A stretch of DNA of 8,282 bases, taken from positions 1 to 8,282 of the forward strand of contig CAKPKI010000082.1 of the NCBI GenBank assembly GCA_934167135.1, read 5' to 3'. The stretch is from an uncultured Clostridia bacterium. GTDB lineage: Bacteria; Bacillota; Clostridia; TANB77; CAG-508. Both the position numbers and the translations under genes were made by a program. Below the pieces are notes generated by a model that saw only the letters and a list, made by a program, of their open reading frames with translations, was not told where the DNA came from and did not search any database. Positions 1 through 6,519 of this stretch are shown piece by piece; within the stretch, counting starts at the first letter, position 1; each line of letters opens with the position of its first letter.

Positions 1-66
1 ATATTCTAATTCCTTTTCTATTTTGTCATAACCTTCTTGTGTTAATATTACTTCCTTTTCTTCCAT
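1..66 (-). CDS. greA: Transcription elongation factor GreA, N-terminal fragment (runs off the window)
   Basis: Only the first 22 codons are present, reading from an ATG at 66 to the window edge. The peptide begins MEEKEVILTQEGYDKIEKEL, which matches the start of the GreA N-terminal coiled-coil domain (typically a short acidic or basic lead, then a V-L-L/I-T-x-E-G-x-x-K-L-E-x-E-L pattern). GreA binds in the secondary channel of RNA polymerase and stimulates cleavage of backtracked transcripts. An SD-like AAAGGA lies about 12 bases upstream (79-84). The gene has its own promoter (163-191) and a structured leader of about 90 bases, so it is probably transcribed separately from pgsA, although read-through is possible. 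The catalytic acidic tip of the coiled coil lies outside the window, so GreA cannot be fully separated from a GreA-like paralogue. Confidence 0.85.
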   Translation of the reverse strand, partial: MEEKEVILTQEGYDKIEKELEY

Positions 67-122
67 AATAATCACTTTTCCTTTCTTTGAGCAAAACTTT
101 TTTACTTGACTTATAATACCAT

Positions 123-147
123 AAAGAGCGACTTGATAGTCGCCTTT
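123..147 (-). promoter_or_regulatory. Hairpin in the greA 5' leader
   Basis: On the minus strand a perfect 6-bp GC-containing stem (GCGACT / AGTCGC, 143-138 with 133-128) closes a four-base ATCA loop. It is extended by a 4-bp AAAG/CTTT stem (147-144 with 126-123) across a single bulged base at 127. It starts about 10 bases after the predicted transcription start and about 57 bases before the greA ATG. There is no T-run after the stem, so it is not a convincing terminator. It may stabilise the 5' end, bind a regulator, or act as a pause or attenuation element. No known riboswitch class is recognisable. Confidence 0.55.
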
Positions 148-162
148 GTATTAACTTTTAGT

Positions 163-191
163 ATGATACTCTATTTTTTTTCGTTTGTCAA
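163..191 (-). promoter_or_regulatory. Sigma-A-type promoter for greA
   Basis: Reading the minus strand, a perfect -35 box TTGACA (191-186) is followed by exactly 17 bases and a -10 box TATCAT (168-163), one base from consensus. The spacer holds an A-run. The predicted start is an A at about 156-157, giving a leader of about 90 bases before the greA ATG at 66. This is the best promoter match in the window. Confidence 0.85.
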
Positions 192-220
192 GTTTTTTGC
201 AATTTTTTACATTTAATCCG

Positions 221-244
221 TTACAGGCTAAACTTAGCCTGTAA
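221..244 (-). terminator. Stem-loop after pgsA, possible weak terminator or 3'-end stabiliser
   Basis: This is a perfect 10-bp inverted repeat (TTACAGGCTA / TAGCCTGTAA) with a four-base loop, starting two bases after the pgsA stop codon. Its position suits the 3' end of the ftsE-pgsA operon. On the minus strand the stem is followed by CGGATTAAATG and not by a T-run, so it lacks the usual second half of an intrinsic terminator. It may block 3' exonucleases, or termination may be partial or factor-assisted. Confidence 0.55.
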
Positions 245-246
245 TC

Positions 247-900
247 TTAATCTTTTAATAAATCTTTTCCATTTTTCAAATAATCAACTCCAGAGAAAAT
301 TGTAGCAATTACTGATACTACCAACATTACCGTTGATAATATATTTATAATAAATTGTCCATTTGTCATATAAACAGATATTGAATTACTCATCATATCA
401 GACTCTGTTGAAACTCTAAATATAAACTGTCCGAATGAAAATTTATCTAAAAAGCATAAAATTATAGCAATCATTTGTGTTACTGTTTTCAATTTTCCCC
501 ATATAGATGCTGCAATTACTTTTCCACCTTTTTCAACAGCAATCAATCTATAACCTGAAACAATAAATTCCCTTGCCAATACTATAATTGGGATCCATGA
601 AGGTATTTTACCATATTCAACTAGTATTACAAGTGCAGATAATACTAAAATCTTATCTGCTAATGGGTCCAAAAATTTTCCAAATGTTGTGACTTCATTT
701 CTGCTTCTAGCAATATATCCATCTAATTTATCTGTTATTGATGCAATTATAAATATTAAATTCATTATCCAAAATACTGTTGATATTCCTAAAAATTCTC
801 CTGACATTCCACAAAATCTATCTATAATTGGCATTATCATTATAACTGGTACTAATATTATTCTAAATATAGTTAATTTATTTGCTAAATTCATTTTCAT
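247..900 (-). CDS. pgsA: CDP-diacylglycerol--glycerol-3-phosphate 3-phosphatidyltransferase (PgsA)
   Basis: This integral membrane enzyme joins CDP-diacylglycerol and glycerol-3-phosphate to form phosphatidylglycerophosphate with release of CMP, the committed step to phosphatidylglycerol and cardiolipin. The 217-residue protein carries the complete CDP-alcohol phosphotransferase motif D-x2-D-G-x2-A-R-x8-G-x3-D-x3-D. The key residues are D57, D60, G61, A64, R65, G74, D78 and D82, so the metal and substrate site is intact. Hydrophobic segments lie near residues 10-26, 43-56, 83-95, 100-117, 139-150 and 184-205, fitting the usual six-helix fold. The start at 900 is supported by AAGGAG seven bases upstream, and this SD site overlaps the stop codon of the S41 protease, so translation is probably coupled. 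In many Bacillota pgsA sits near cinA-recA. Here it closes an ftsEX operon. Confidence 0.95.
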   Translation of the reverse strand: MKMNLANKLTIFRIILVPVIMIMPIIDRFCGMSGEFLGISTVFWIMNLIFIIASITDKLDGYIARSRNEVTTFGKFLDPLADKILVLSALVILVEYGKIPSWIPIIVLAREFIVSGYRLIAVEKGGKVIAASIWGKLKTVTQMIAIILCFLDKFSFGQFIFRVSTESDMMSNSISVYMTNGQFIINILSTVMLVVSVIATIFSGVDYLKNGKDLLKD

Positions 901-907
901 CTAAATA

Positions 908-913
908 CTCCTT
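908..913 (-). promoter_or_regulatory. pgsA ribosome binding site overlapping the upstream stop codon
   Basis: The minus strand reads TAAGGAG at this point. The TAA stop of the S41 protease (914-912) shares bases with the AAGGAG site of pgsA, and seven bases follow before the pgsA ATG at 900. This suggests that ribosomes finishing the protease gene feed pgsA initiation. Confidence 0.75.
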
Positions 914-2147
914 ATTTACTTAATATCTCAGTTGCTTTTTGTAATTGTGTATCATCATTTCTATCTACTGACAATGGATTTTCTACACTTTCTGGCAATT
1001 CTACTTTTTCGTTTGGTTCTATTCCTACACCATTAATTTTAGTTCTATTTGGTGTATAATATTCTTCAACTGTGACCTTTAATCCAGAACCATCTTTAAG
1101 TGATATTAATTGCTGAATAACTCCTTTTCCATATGTTGTAGTTCCTACAATTGTTGCTTCATTTAAATCTTTAAGTGCTCCTGCTAAAATTTCTGATGAA
1201 CTTGCAGAATTTTTATTTACTAATACTACAATTGGCATATCTATTAAAACATCTTCTTTTGATTTTTCTACCTCTTCTTTTCCATCTTTATCAACTGTTA
1301 CTAGTAGTTCTTTTCCCTTTGGAACTATATAATCAGCAATTTTTAGTGCTTCTTCTACTAATCCTCCACCATTATTTCTTAAATCTATGATTAATGATGT
1401 TATTCCTTGTGATTGTAGTTCTTCATATTTAGTTTTAAAATTTTCAGCAGTGTTTTCATCAAAACTTGATATTTCTAAATATCCTATATTATTATCTAAT
1501 TTTTCTGCAATTACTGGGTTTGTTGTTATTTTCTTTCTTTCAATTTCAAATGTCTTTATTTCTTGACCTCTTTGGACTTTTAATTTTACAGTTGTACCTT
1601 CCTCACCTTTTATATTTGTAGCAGCAGAATTCATATCTTCACCTGTGTATTCTACTCCATCAATTTCTTTTATTATATCTCCTGGAAGTACTCCAGCTTC
1701 TTCTGCTGGACTATATTTTATTGGTGATAATACTACTATTGTATTGTCTTTTGTATTTTGAACCATATATATTCCTATTCCAACATAATTTCCCATTAGA
1801 TCTTGCTTATATTCTTCCATTTCGTCTTTTGGAATATATTCTGTGTATTGATCTCCTAATGCAGAAACATAACCTTTAATTGCTCCATCTATTGCCTTGT
1901 CTTCATCTATATCATTTAAATAGTATTTTTTTAGTAAATTTTTTATATTTTTTAATGATGTAGTTAATTTATCATCACTTGATGATCCTCCAAACAATGA
2001 TGAAATTGTTTGATTGTCATTGTTTATATTATATTTTCTAGTCATATATATAGTAGTAAATATAACTGTTAAAAATGCAGTTAATACTACTAACATAATC
2101 GTTTTATAAAATCTTTGTCTTTTTATATAATTTTCTTCATCTTCCAT
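912..2147 (-). CDS. ctpA: S41-family C-terminal processing peptidase (CtpA/CtpB-like), membrane-anchored
   Basis: This is a secreted or membrane-tethered serine protease of the CtpA/CtpB/Prc family, 411 residues long and typical of the short Gram-positive forms. Residues about 16-35 form a single N-terminal membrane segment, leaving the rest outside the cell. An N-terminal helical region (about 60-115) precedes a PDZ domain (about 118-205) with the substrate-gating sequence SPAEEAGVLPGDII. The S41 domain follows (about 215-390). By family alignment the catalytic serine is S316 in SASSSE, the lysine base is K341 in YGKG and the orienting glutamine is Q345. The serine-to-lysine spacing of 25 equals that in characterised members. 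An AAAGG SD lies about 10 bases before the ATG. The gene follows the M23 pair by 24 bases. S41 proteases near ftsEX are known in other Bacillota, so roles in trimming or turnover of wall hydrolases or their partners are plausible but inferred. The choice of ctpA over ctpB as symbol is arbitrary. Confidence 0.94.
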   Translation of the reverse strand: MEDEENYIKRQRFYKTIMLVVLTAFLTVIFTTIYMTRKYNINNDNQTISSLFGGSSSDDKLTTSLKNIKNLLKKYYLNDIDEDKAIDGAIKGYVSALGDQYTEYIPKDEMEEYKQDLMGNYVGIGIYMVQNTKDNTIVVLSPIKYSPAEEAGVLPGDIIKEIDGVEYTGEDMNSAATNIKGEEGTTVKLKVQRGQEIKTFEIERKKITTNPVIAEKLDNNIGYLEISSFDENTAENFKTKYEELQSQGITSLIIDLRNNGGGLVEEALKIADYIVPKGKELLVTVDKDGKEEVEKSKEDVLIDMPIVVLVNKNSASSSEILAGALKDLNEATIVGTTTYGKGVIQQLISLKDGSGLKVTVEEYYTPNRTKINGVGIEPNEKVELPESVENPLSVDRNDDTQLQKATEILSK

Positions 2148-2171
2148 TTTTTAATTGCCTTTCTTGTTTAT

Positions 2172-3506
2172 TTACATATAATTATTTGGATTTACCCTAC
2201 AATCTTGCCCATATGCAGTTGCTTTATAACTATAACTATAAGGTGATACTCTTACTTCAAAATGTAAATGTGGCCCTGTTGAATTTCCTGTACTACCACT
2301 TAGCATTATCTTTTCTCCTTGTCTTACAATTTGACCTGGTTTTACACATATAGAGCCTCTGGTTCCATGTCCATAATATGTTTGTGTTCCATTTGCATGT
2401 CTTATTACAACATTGGTTCCATAGCTTGTAGTTAAATCAGCTGTTGACATTACTACTCCATCGGCAGCAGCCATAACAACTGAGCCTGTAGGTATTGCAT
2501 AATCTATAGCTCCATGGAATTTTCCACTAGAATAGTATCCATTTGTTGATATCGAACCACCTGAAACAGGTCTTATAAAATATCCTGAGCCTGAACTTGA
2601 GTTATTGTTATTACTATTATTATTGTTGTTTGAATTATTTTTATCAGAACCACTATTAGAACTATTATTAGAGCTATTATTTGTAGTATTATTGCTATTT
2701 TTTTTAGCTTCTTCAAGTCTTTTTAATTCTGCTAATTGACTATCATATTTCTTTTCTGCTGCTTTTACATCTGCTTCAATTTGTTTATTATCATTTTGTA
2801 ATTCTTCAATTTCCTGTTGCACTTCTTTTTCTTCTTGTGTTAGTTTATTTGCATAACTTTGTTTTTCATTTTTTAAAGATTGTAATTCATTCTTTTTAGT
2901 TTTTTGTTCTTCTAATGACACATCTAAATCTTTTTTATTATTTTCTAGTTCCGTTTTCTCTTTCTCTATTTGGGCCTTTTGGTCTTTTGTTGATTGTATT
3001 AATTCTTTGTCAGATTCAAATAATTCTGATGCCGCATAGTATTTAGCCAATGCATCTGTCATACTTGATGAAGTTAGAAATACATCTAAATATGAAGTTT
3101 CGCTTCTTTCGTACATAGCAACAAGTCTTGTGTCTAATAGATCTTCTTGTTTAGTATATTCTTCTTCTTTTTGTTGTATGTCTTTTTCTTTATCTGATAT
3201 TTGTTTTTGTAAATTTTCTACTTTTGTTTGTATATTTTCTATATCAGTTTCTGCATCAGATATTTTACCAATTAAATCTTCTACAGTTTTCATTGTTTCT
3301 GATTTTTCACTCTGTATTTCTTCTTTCTTTTCTTGTGCTTCATCTATTTTGCTATTATTCTCTTCTTTTTGTTGTTGTGCTTTTTTCTGTTCTTCCGATT
3401 TTTTTTGTTCAATTTCTTGTTTTGTTGAAGCAAATACTTGCAAATTTTGTGAAACTAGAATTATAGCTATCATAATCCCTATTATTTTTGCCATTATTCT
3501 TCTCAT
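2172..3506 (-). CDS. Secreted coiled-coil M23 (LytM) murein endopeptidase, second tandem copy
   Basis: This protein of 444 residues has a signal peptide (about 1-26, cleavage likely after VFA), a long charged coiled coil rich in Lys, Glu and Gln (about 28-268), an Asn/Ser-rich linker (about 270-308) and a C-terminal M23 domain (about 315-444). The coiled coil includes a central segment LLDTRLVAMYERSETSYLDV (123-142) like that of PcsB, CwlO and EnvC N-terminal regions, the part that contacts FtsX in studied systems. The M23 site is complete: H331 and D335 (HxxxD), H380, and H413 and H415 (HLH). Enzymes of this family are zinc peptidases that cut peptide cross-links in peptidoglycan. The start is fixed by AAGGGAAG seven bases before the ATG. 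It lies 34 bases after the first M23 gene and shares its architecture, so a duplication within the operon is likely. An FtsEX link is inferred. Confidence 0.92.
   Translation of the reverse strand: MRRIMAKIIGIMIAIILVSQNLQVFASTKQEIEQKKSEEQKKAQQQKEENNSKIDEAQEKKEEIQSEKSETMKTVEDLIGKISDAETDIENIQTKVENLQKQISDKEKDIQQKEEEYTKQEDLLDTRLVAMYERSETSYLDVFLTSSSMTDALAKYYAASELFESDKELIQSTKDQKAQIEKEKTELENNKKDLDVSLEEQKTKKNELQSLKNEKQSYANKLTQEEKEVQQEIEELQNDNKQIEADVKAAEKKYDSQLAELKRLEEAKKNSNNTTNNSSNNSSNSGSDKNNSNNNNNSNNNNSSSGSGYFIRPVSGGSISTNGYYSSGKFHGAIDYAIPTGSVVMAAADGVVMSTADLTTSYGTNVVIRHANGTQTYYGHGTRGSICVKPGQIVRQGEKIMLSGSTGNSTGPHLHFEVRVSPYSYSYKATAYGQDCRVNPNNYM
2586..2696 (-). repeat. Low-complexity Asn/Ser codon tract (protein linker)
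   Basis: About 37 codons are almost all AAT, AAC, AGT, AGC or TCT-type, encoding Asn and Ser with a few Gly, Asp, Thr and Lys. The tract links the coiled coil to the M23 domain of the second M23 protein. It is imperfect trinucleotide-like DNA. A flexible linker would let the catalytic domain reach away from the coiled coil. Slippage in steps of three would change its length without breaking the frame. Confidence 0.75.
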
Positions 3507-3540
3507 TATATTTCTTCCCTTCTATATTATATTCTATTCA

Positions 3541-4743
3541 TTAGTTATTATTTGTGTCCGCTTCCTCATTTTCCGATTTATTCGCCTCTAAAGCTTTTTG
3601 AAGTTCATCTGGTTTTAATAAATAATCTAAAGGATTCACTGTTTGTCCATTTATTCTTATTTCAAAATGAGCATGTGGTCCTGTTGAATATCCTGTAGAA
3701 CCTACCTTTAATACTGGTGTACCAGCTTCTACTTCTTGTCCTACTTGAACTAAAATTTGACTTCCATGTGCATATAATGTTTGTACGCCTCCCCCATGGT
3801 CAATTATTACCATATTTCCATATGCTGGATTTAAAGTTGCTTTTGTTACAACTCCTTTAGCTGATGCAACAAAATCTGCTCCCATTGGAGCTCCAATATC
3901 TGTTCCTGTATGTAATTTATATGCACCTGTTATAGGATGTACCCTCATTCCATATTGTGATGTTATTGTTGTATATCCTGGTATTGGCCAATTCATTGCC
4001 CCACCTATATAATCTGCACTAATACTATTTAATGCCATTAATTTTATTTCAGTTTCTATTGCTGACATCTGATTGTTATATTCATCTATCTTGCTTTGTA
4101 ATTCCTGTTCTTCTGTTGATAATTTACTTATGTAATATTGCCTCATTGTTTTTGTATTTGCCAATACTTGTGTCTTTTTTTGCTGTGTTTGTTTCTTCTC
4201 TATTACTTGTTGTTTTTTTTCTGCTAATATTTTTTTTGTTGTTTCTATGTCTTCTTTTTGTTTTTTAACTTTATCTAATAATTGCTTATCATATTCAGCT
4301 AATTCTTTCATTGCATAATATGTTGATAAAAATTCTGTAACATTTTTAGATTCTAATACTACTTGCAAAAATTCTAATTTAGGAGCTTCATACATATTAA
4401 TTAGCCTTGCATCTAATAACCCTTGTATATCATTAAATTCTTTTTGAGTTTTTGATAGTTTTTCTTGGTTTTCTTTTATTTGTGTCATTAAATCATTTAT
4501 ATTAGTGTTTATAGTATTTATTTCTTCTTGTGATTGAGCAATTTGATTATCTAAATCTTGTAATTCTTGCATATTTGTAGATATTTGTTCCTGAACTGCT
4601 TGTAATCTATTATTAGTTTCGTCTAATGCTTGTGTTATTTGATTTGATTGTTCTTGTAGCTCTGTAAGGTCCTGTGCATGTACGCAAATACATAGGCTAC
4701 AAGTTATTACTAATATTAATATAATTATTATAAGCCTACGCAT
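3541..4743 (-). CDS. Secreted coiled-coil M23 (LytM) murein endopeptidase, first tandem copy, EnvC-like architecture
   Basis: Numbered from the ATG at 4743, this protein has 400 residues. A signal peptide (about 1-23, VHA then Q) is followed by a long Gln/Glu/Lys coiled coil (about 25-238) and an M23 domain (about 248-378). The acidic, Asn-rich tail of about 22 residues is probably disordered. The EnvC/PcsB-like mid-segment is at about 109-150. All five M23 positions are present: H278 and D282, H326, H357 and H359. The expected activity is zinc-dependent cleavage of peptidoglycan cross-links outside the cell, probably gated by FtsEX, whose genes lie directly upstream. E. coli EnvC has a degenerate site and only activates amidases, so this copy differs. 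A GTG at 4755 is in frame, but AAAGG directly abuts it. The same site (AAAGGGTG, 4753-4760) sits nine bases from the ATG at 4743, so I chose the ATG. The cysteines in the signal peptide do not form a convincing lipobox. Confidence 0.93.
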   Translation of the reverse strand: MRRLIIIILILVITCSLCICVHAQDLTELQEQSNQITQALDETNNRLQAVQEQISTNMQELQDLDNQIAQSQEEINTINTNINDLMTQIKENQEKLSKTQKEFNDIQGLLDARLINMYEAPKLEFLQVVLESKNVTEFLSTYYAMKELAEYDKQLLDKVKKQKEDIETTKKILAEKKQQVIEKKQTQQKKTQVLANTKTMRQYYISKLSTEEQELQSKIDEYNNQMSAIETEIKLMALNSISADYIGGAMNWPIPGYTTITSQYGMRVHPITGAYKLHTGTDIGAPMGADFVASAKGVVTKATLNPAYGNMVIIDHGGGVQTLYAHGSQILVQVGQEVEAGTPVLKVGSTGYSTGPHAHFEIRINGQTVNPLDYLLKPDELQKALEANKSENEEADTNNN

Positions 4744-4752
4744 TTTCCTTTT

Positions 4753-4760
4753 CACCCTTT
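4753..4760 (-). promoter_or_regulatory. Ribosome binding site that decides the first M23 start
   Basis: AAAGGGTG on the minus strand lies nine bases before the ATG at 4743. The in-frame GTG at 4755-4753 is part of this site itself and would have no spacing, which argues against its use as a start codon. Confidence 0.6.
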
Positions 4761-4768
4761 CTATTAAA

Positions 4769-5668
4769 TTAAACTTCTAGGTATTTTCTCATAGATATGC
4801 TACTTCCAAGTGCACCGATTCCAATTCCTAAAATCAGGTATACTATCAATATTAAATTAAACATATCTGAAAAGTCCAATAATGTCCAGTTTGCCATTTG
4901 TAAGAATGATGTGTTAGCTAATTGGTTTGCAATTCCTGTATATGCTCCTCCAATTATTCCTACTGATAGTAATCCAGCAACAACACCTATTATTACACCT
5001 TCTACTAAAAATGGCCATCTTATAAAACTATTTGTTGCTCCTACATATTTCATTATAGATATTTCTTTTCTTCTTGCATGTACTGTTAATTTTATTGTAT
5101 TTGCTATTATTGATACAGATATTATTATTAATAATGCAAGTATTCCAGCAGTAACTATTCTTACTCCTTTTGCTAAATTGATTATTTGTGATATTGTTTG
5201 ATTACTTGATACAATCTTTTTTACATGTGGAATTTGATTTATACTATCTTGTACTTCATCATTTAATTTTAAGTCTGTTAATGTTACATTATATGCTACA
5301 GAGAATATGTTTCTTTCAGAATATCCTTCTATTAATTCATCTCCTAACATGTCTTTCATATATTCTAATGCTTCATCTTTTGATACAAATTCTGCACTTT
5401 TTACTCCATCTATTGCTAGTATCTCATTTCCAATCTCTTCAATTTCACTTTCAGTTGCATCATTTTCTATTATTACTCTTATCTCTTGTGCATCTGCTAC
5501 ATTTTCTACAAATGCATTTAAATTTTCTCCAATTACAAAAAATAATCCAAATATTAACATTGTTGCACACATTATCATTAATGCTGACATTGTTGATTTT
5601 TTGTTCTTAAACAAGTTCTGTGTACCTTCTCTTATTAAATAACTTACTACATTAAACCTCACAATCAT
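4769..5668 (-). CDS. ftsX: Cell division / wall hydrolase-regulating ABC permease FtsX
   Basis: FtsX is the membrane half of the FtsEX complex. It converts ATP hydrolysis by FtsE into a conformational signal to extracellular murein hydrolases. Numbered from the ATG at 5668 it has 299 residues. There is a first membrane segment at about 29-47, an extracellular domain of about 120 residues (about 48-167), and three C-terminal membrane segments (about 168-192, 222-244 and 269-291). The conserved cytoplasmic FtsX-family stretch ARRKEISIMKYVGATN precedes the third segment. The start is uncertain. An ATG at 5686 has no good SD. The ATG at 5668 has AAGG with five-base spacing. A GTG at 5662 has AGGTGG at eight-base spacing and gives MRFN, a common FtsX beginning. 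All of these overlap the 3' end of ftsE, so coupling is expected. The gene lies directly upstream of the M23 pair. Confidence 0.95.
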   Translation of the reverse strand: MIVRFNVVSYLIREGTQNLFKNKKSTMSALMIMCATMLIFGLFFVIGENLNAFVENVADAQEIRVIIENDATESEIEEIGNEILAIDGVKSAEFVSKDEALEYMKDMLGDELIEGYSERNIFSVAYNVTLTDLKLNDEVQDSINQIPHVKKIVSSNQTISQIINLAKGVRIVTAGILALLIIISVSIIANTIKLTVHARRKEISIMKYVGATNSFIRWPFLVEGVIIGVVAGLLSVGIIGGAYTGIANQLANTSFLQMANWTLLDFSDMFNLILIVYLILGIGIGALGSSISMRKYLEV

Positions 5669-6338
5669 ACCCACCTTTTTTATCATCTTTTACAATTACA
5701 CCTTTGTTTATATGTATAACTCTTTTTTTCATTTGATCTACTATATCTTTAGCATGTGTTGCCACTACTACAGTTGTTCCTCTCATGTTTATTTCATTTA
5801 ATAGACTCATTATATCCCATGCAGTATCTGGGTCTAAGTTTCCTGTTGGCTCATCTGCAATTAACATTGAAGGATTGTTTACTAATGCTCTTGCTAAGGC
5901 AACTCTTTGTTGTTCTCCTCCTGATAACTCATTCGGATACATTTTTGCTTTTCCACTTAACCCTACTAAAGATAGTACCATTGGAACTTGTCTACGGATA
6001 TGTCTTGGTGTTGCTTTTACTATGTACATTGCAAAAGCAACATTTTCATATACTGTTTTGTCTGGTAATAGTCTAAAGTCCTGAAATACAACTCCCATAC
6101 TTCTACGCAAATATGGAACTTTACTCTTTTTTAAAAATGTTGTGTCTTTTCCATTTATTATTATATTTCCTGATGTTGGTTCTTCTTCTTTTAATATTAA
6201 TTTAATTAGTGTTGATTTTCCACTTCCTGATGTTCCTACTAAGAATGCAAATTCTCCTTTTTCTATTCTGAAACTTGCATTTTTTACTGCTTCTGTACCT
6301 GTACTGTATTTTTTGCTTACGTTTTTAAACTCTATCAT
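5652..6338 (-). CDS. ftsE: Cell division ABC transporter ATP-binding protein FtsE
   Basis: This is the cytoplasmic ATPase of the FtsEX complex, 228 residues, the usual family length. All ABC motifs are intact: Walker A GTSGSGKST (35-43), Q-loop Q86 in VVFQDFRLL (the FtsE-typical form), signature LSGGEQQRVALARA (138-151), Walker B ending in D162-E163 and the H-loop H195. FtsEX does not move a substrate. It uses ATP to control wall hydrolases at the septum or side wall. The start at 6338 follows AAAGGA at 6350-6355, a slightly long spacing of about 11 bases. This is the first gene of the operon, behind the promoter at 6405-6433. Its 3' end overlaps every candidate ftsX start. The C-terminal tail is short and lysine-rich. 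Confidence 0.97.
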   Translation of the reverse strand: MIEFKNVSKKYSTGTEAVKNASFRIEKGEFAFLVGTSGSGKSTLIKLILKEEEPTSGNIIINGKDTTFLKKSKVPYLRRSMGVVFQDFRLLPDKTVYENVAFAMYIVKATPRHIRRQVPMVLSLVGLSGKAKMYPNELSGGEQQRVALARALVNNPSMLIADEPTGNLDPDTAWDIMSLLNEINMRGTTVVVATHAKDIVDQMKKRVIHINKGVIVKDDKKGGYDCEV

Positions 6339-6404
6339 TTTTCATTTTTTCCTTTTCTTTCTTATTATTTATGTATAATACTACATAATCTTTCATTCTT
6401 TCTT

Positions 6405-6433
6405 ATCATATCAATAATACTTTTTTTTTGCAA
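6405..6433 (-). promoter_or_regulatory. Sigma-A-type promoter for the ftsE-ftsX-M23-M23-ctp-pgsA operon
   Basis: On the minus strand TTGCAA (6433-6428) is followed by exactly 17 bases containing an A-run and then TATGAT (6410-6405). Each box matches four or five of six consensus bases. The predicted start is near 6397-6399, about 60 bases before the ftsE ATG. It sits only about 14 bases beyond the terminator of the preceding unit, so the operon is well insulated. Confidence 0.7.
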
Positions 6434-6446
6434 TACTTATTGACAC

Positions 6447-6484
6447 AAAAAAAAGCAGAAAAAGCTGTTTTTTTCTGCTTTTTT
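6447..6484 (-). terminator. Strong intrinsic terminator (probably works in both directions)
   Basis: A perfect 15-bp stem (6449-6463 with 6470-6484) centres on GCAG/CTGC, with A-runs on one side and T-runs on the other and a six-base loop. On the minus strand the stem runs into eight Ts (6454-6447). It ends the polysaccharide-side transcript about 70 bases after the stop codon of the unrecognised gene. The symmetric A/T flanks mean it could also stop plus-strand transcription. Confidence 0.9.
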
Positions 6485-6519
6485 ATTATTTTTCTCTTTA
6501 TTTCTTCATTTTTTGATAT

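Noticed and set aside
112..117. TATAAT on the plus strand in the greA leader
   Set aside because: The sequence 17 bases upstream (GAGCAA) is a poor -35 box, and no plus-strand gene follows. The adjacent TTGAC is far too close to act with it.
2586..2696. Asn/Ser tract as a CRISPR-like or tandem DNA repeat array
   Set aside because: There is no constant repeat unit or spacer pattern. It is low-complexity coding sequence in frame with a protein linker.
3526..3554. TATAAT on the minus strand just before the second M23 gene, as an internal promoter
   Set aside because: The base positions 17 upstream read CAAATA, which is not a -35 box, and there is no extended -10 TG. In such AT-rich DNA a lone TATAAT is expected by chance.
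3130..3591. Long plus-strand open frames opposite the M23, FtsX, FtsE and protease genes
   Set aside because: They are antisense shadows of clearly assigned minus-strand genes. Their Leu/Ile/Phe/Ser-rich composition is what AT-rich complement DNA gives, and they lack supporting SD sites or family motifs.
4744..4755. GTG at 4755 as start of the first M23 protein
   Set aside because: AAAGG directly abuts it and leaves no spacing, while the ATG at 4743 has a well-spaced AAAGGGTG and gives a normal signal peptide.
6440..6468. TTGACA on the plus strand at 6440-6445 as a promoter
   Set aside because: No -10-like sequence lies 16-18 bases downstream. That region is the terminator stem, and no plus-strand gene follows.
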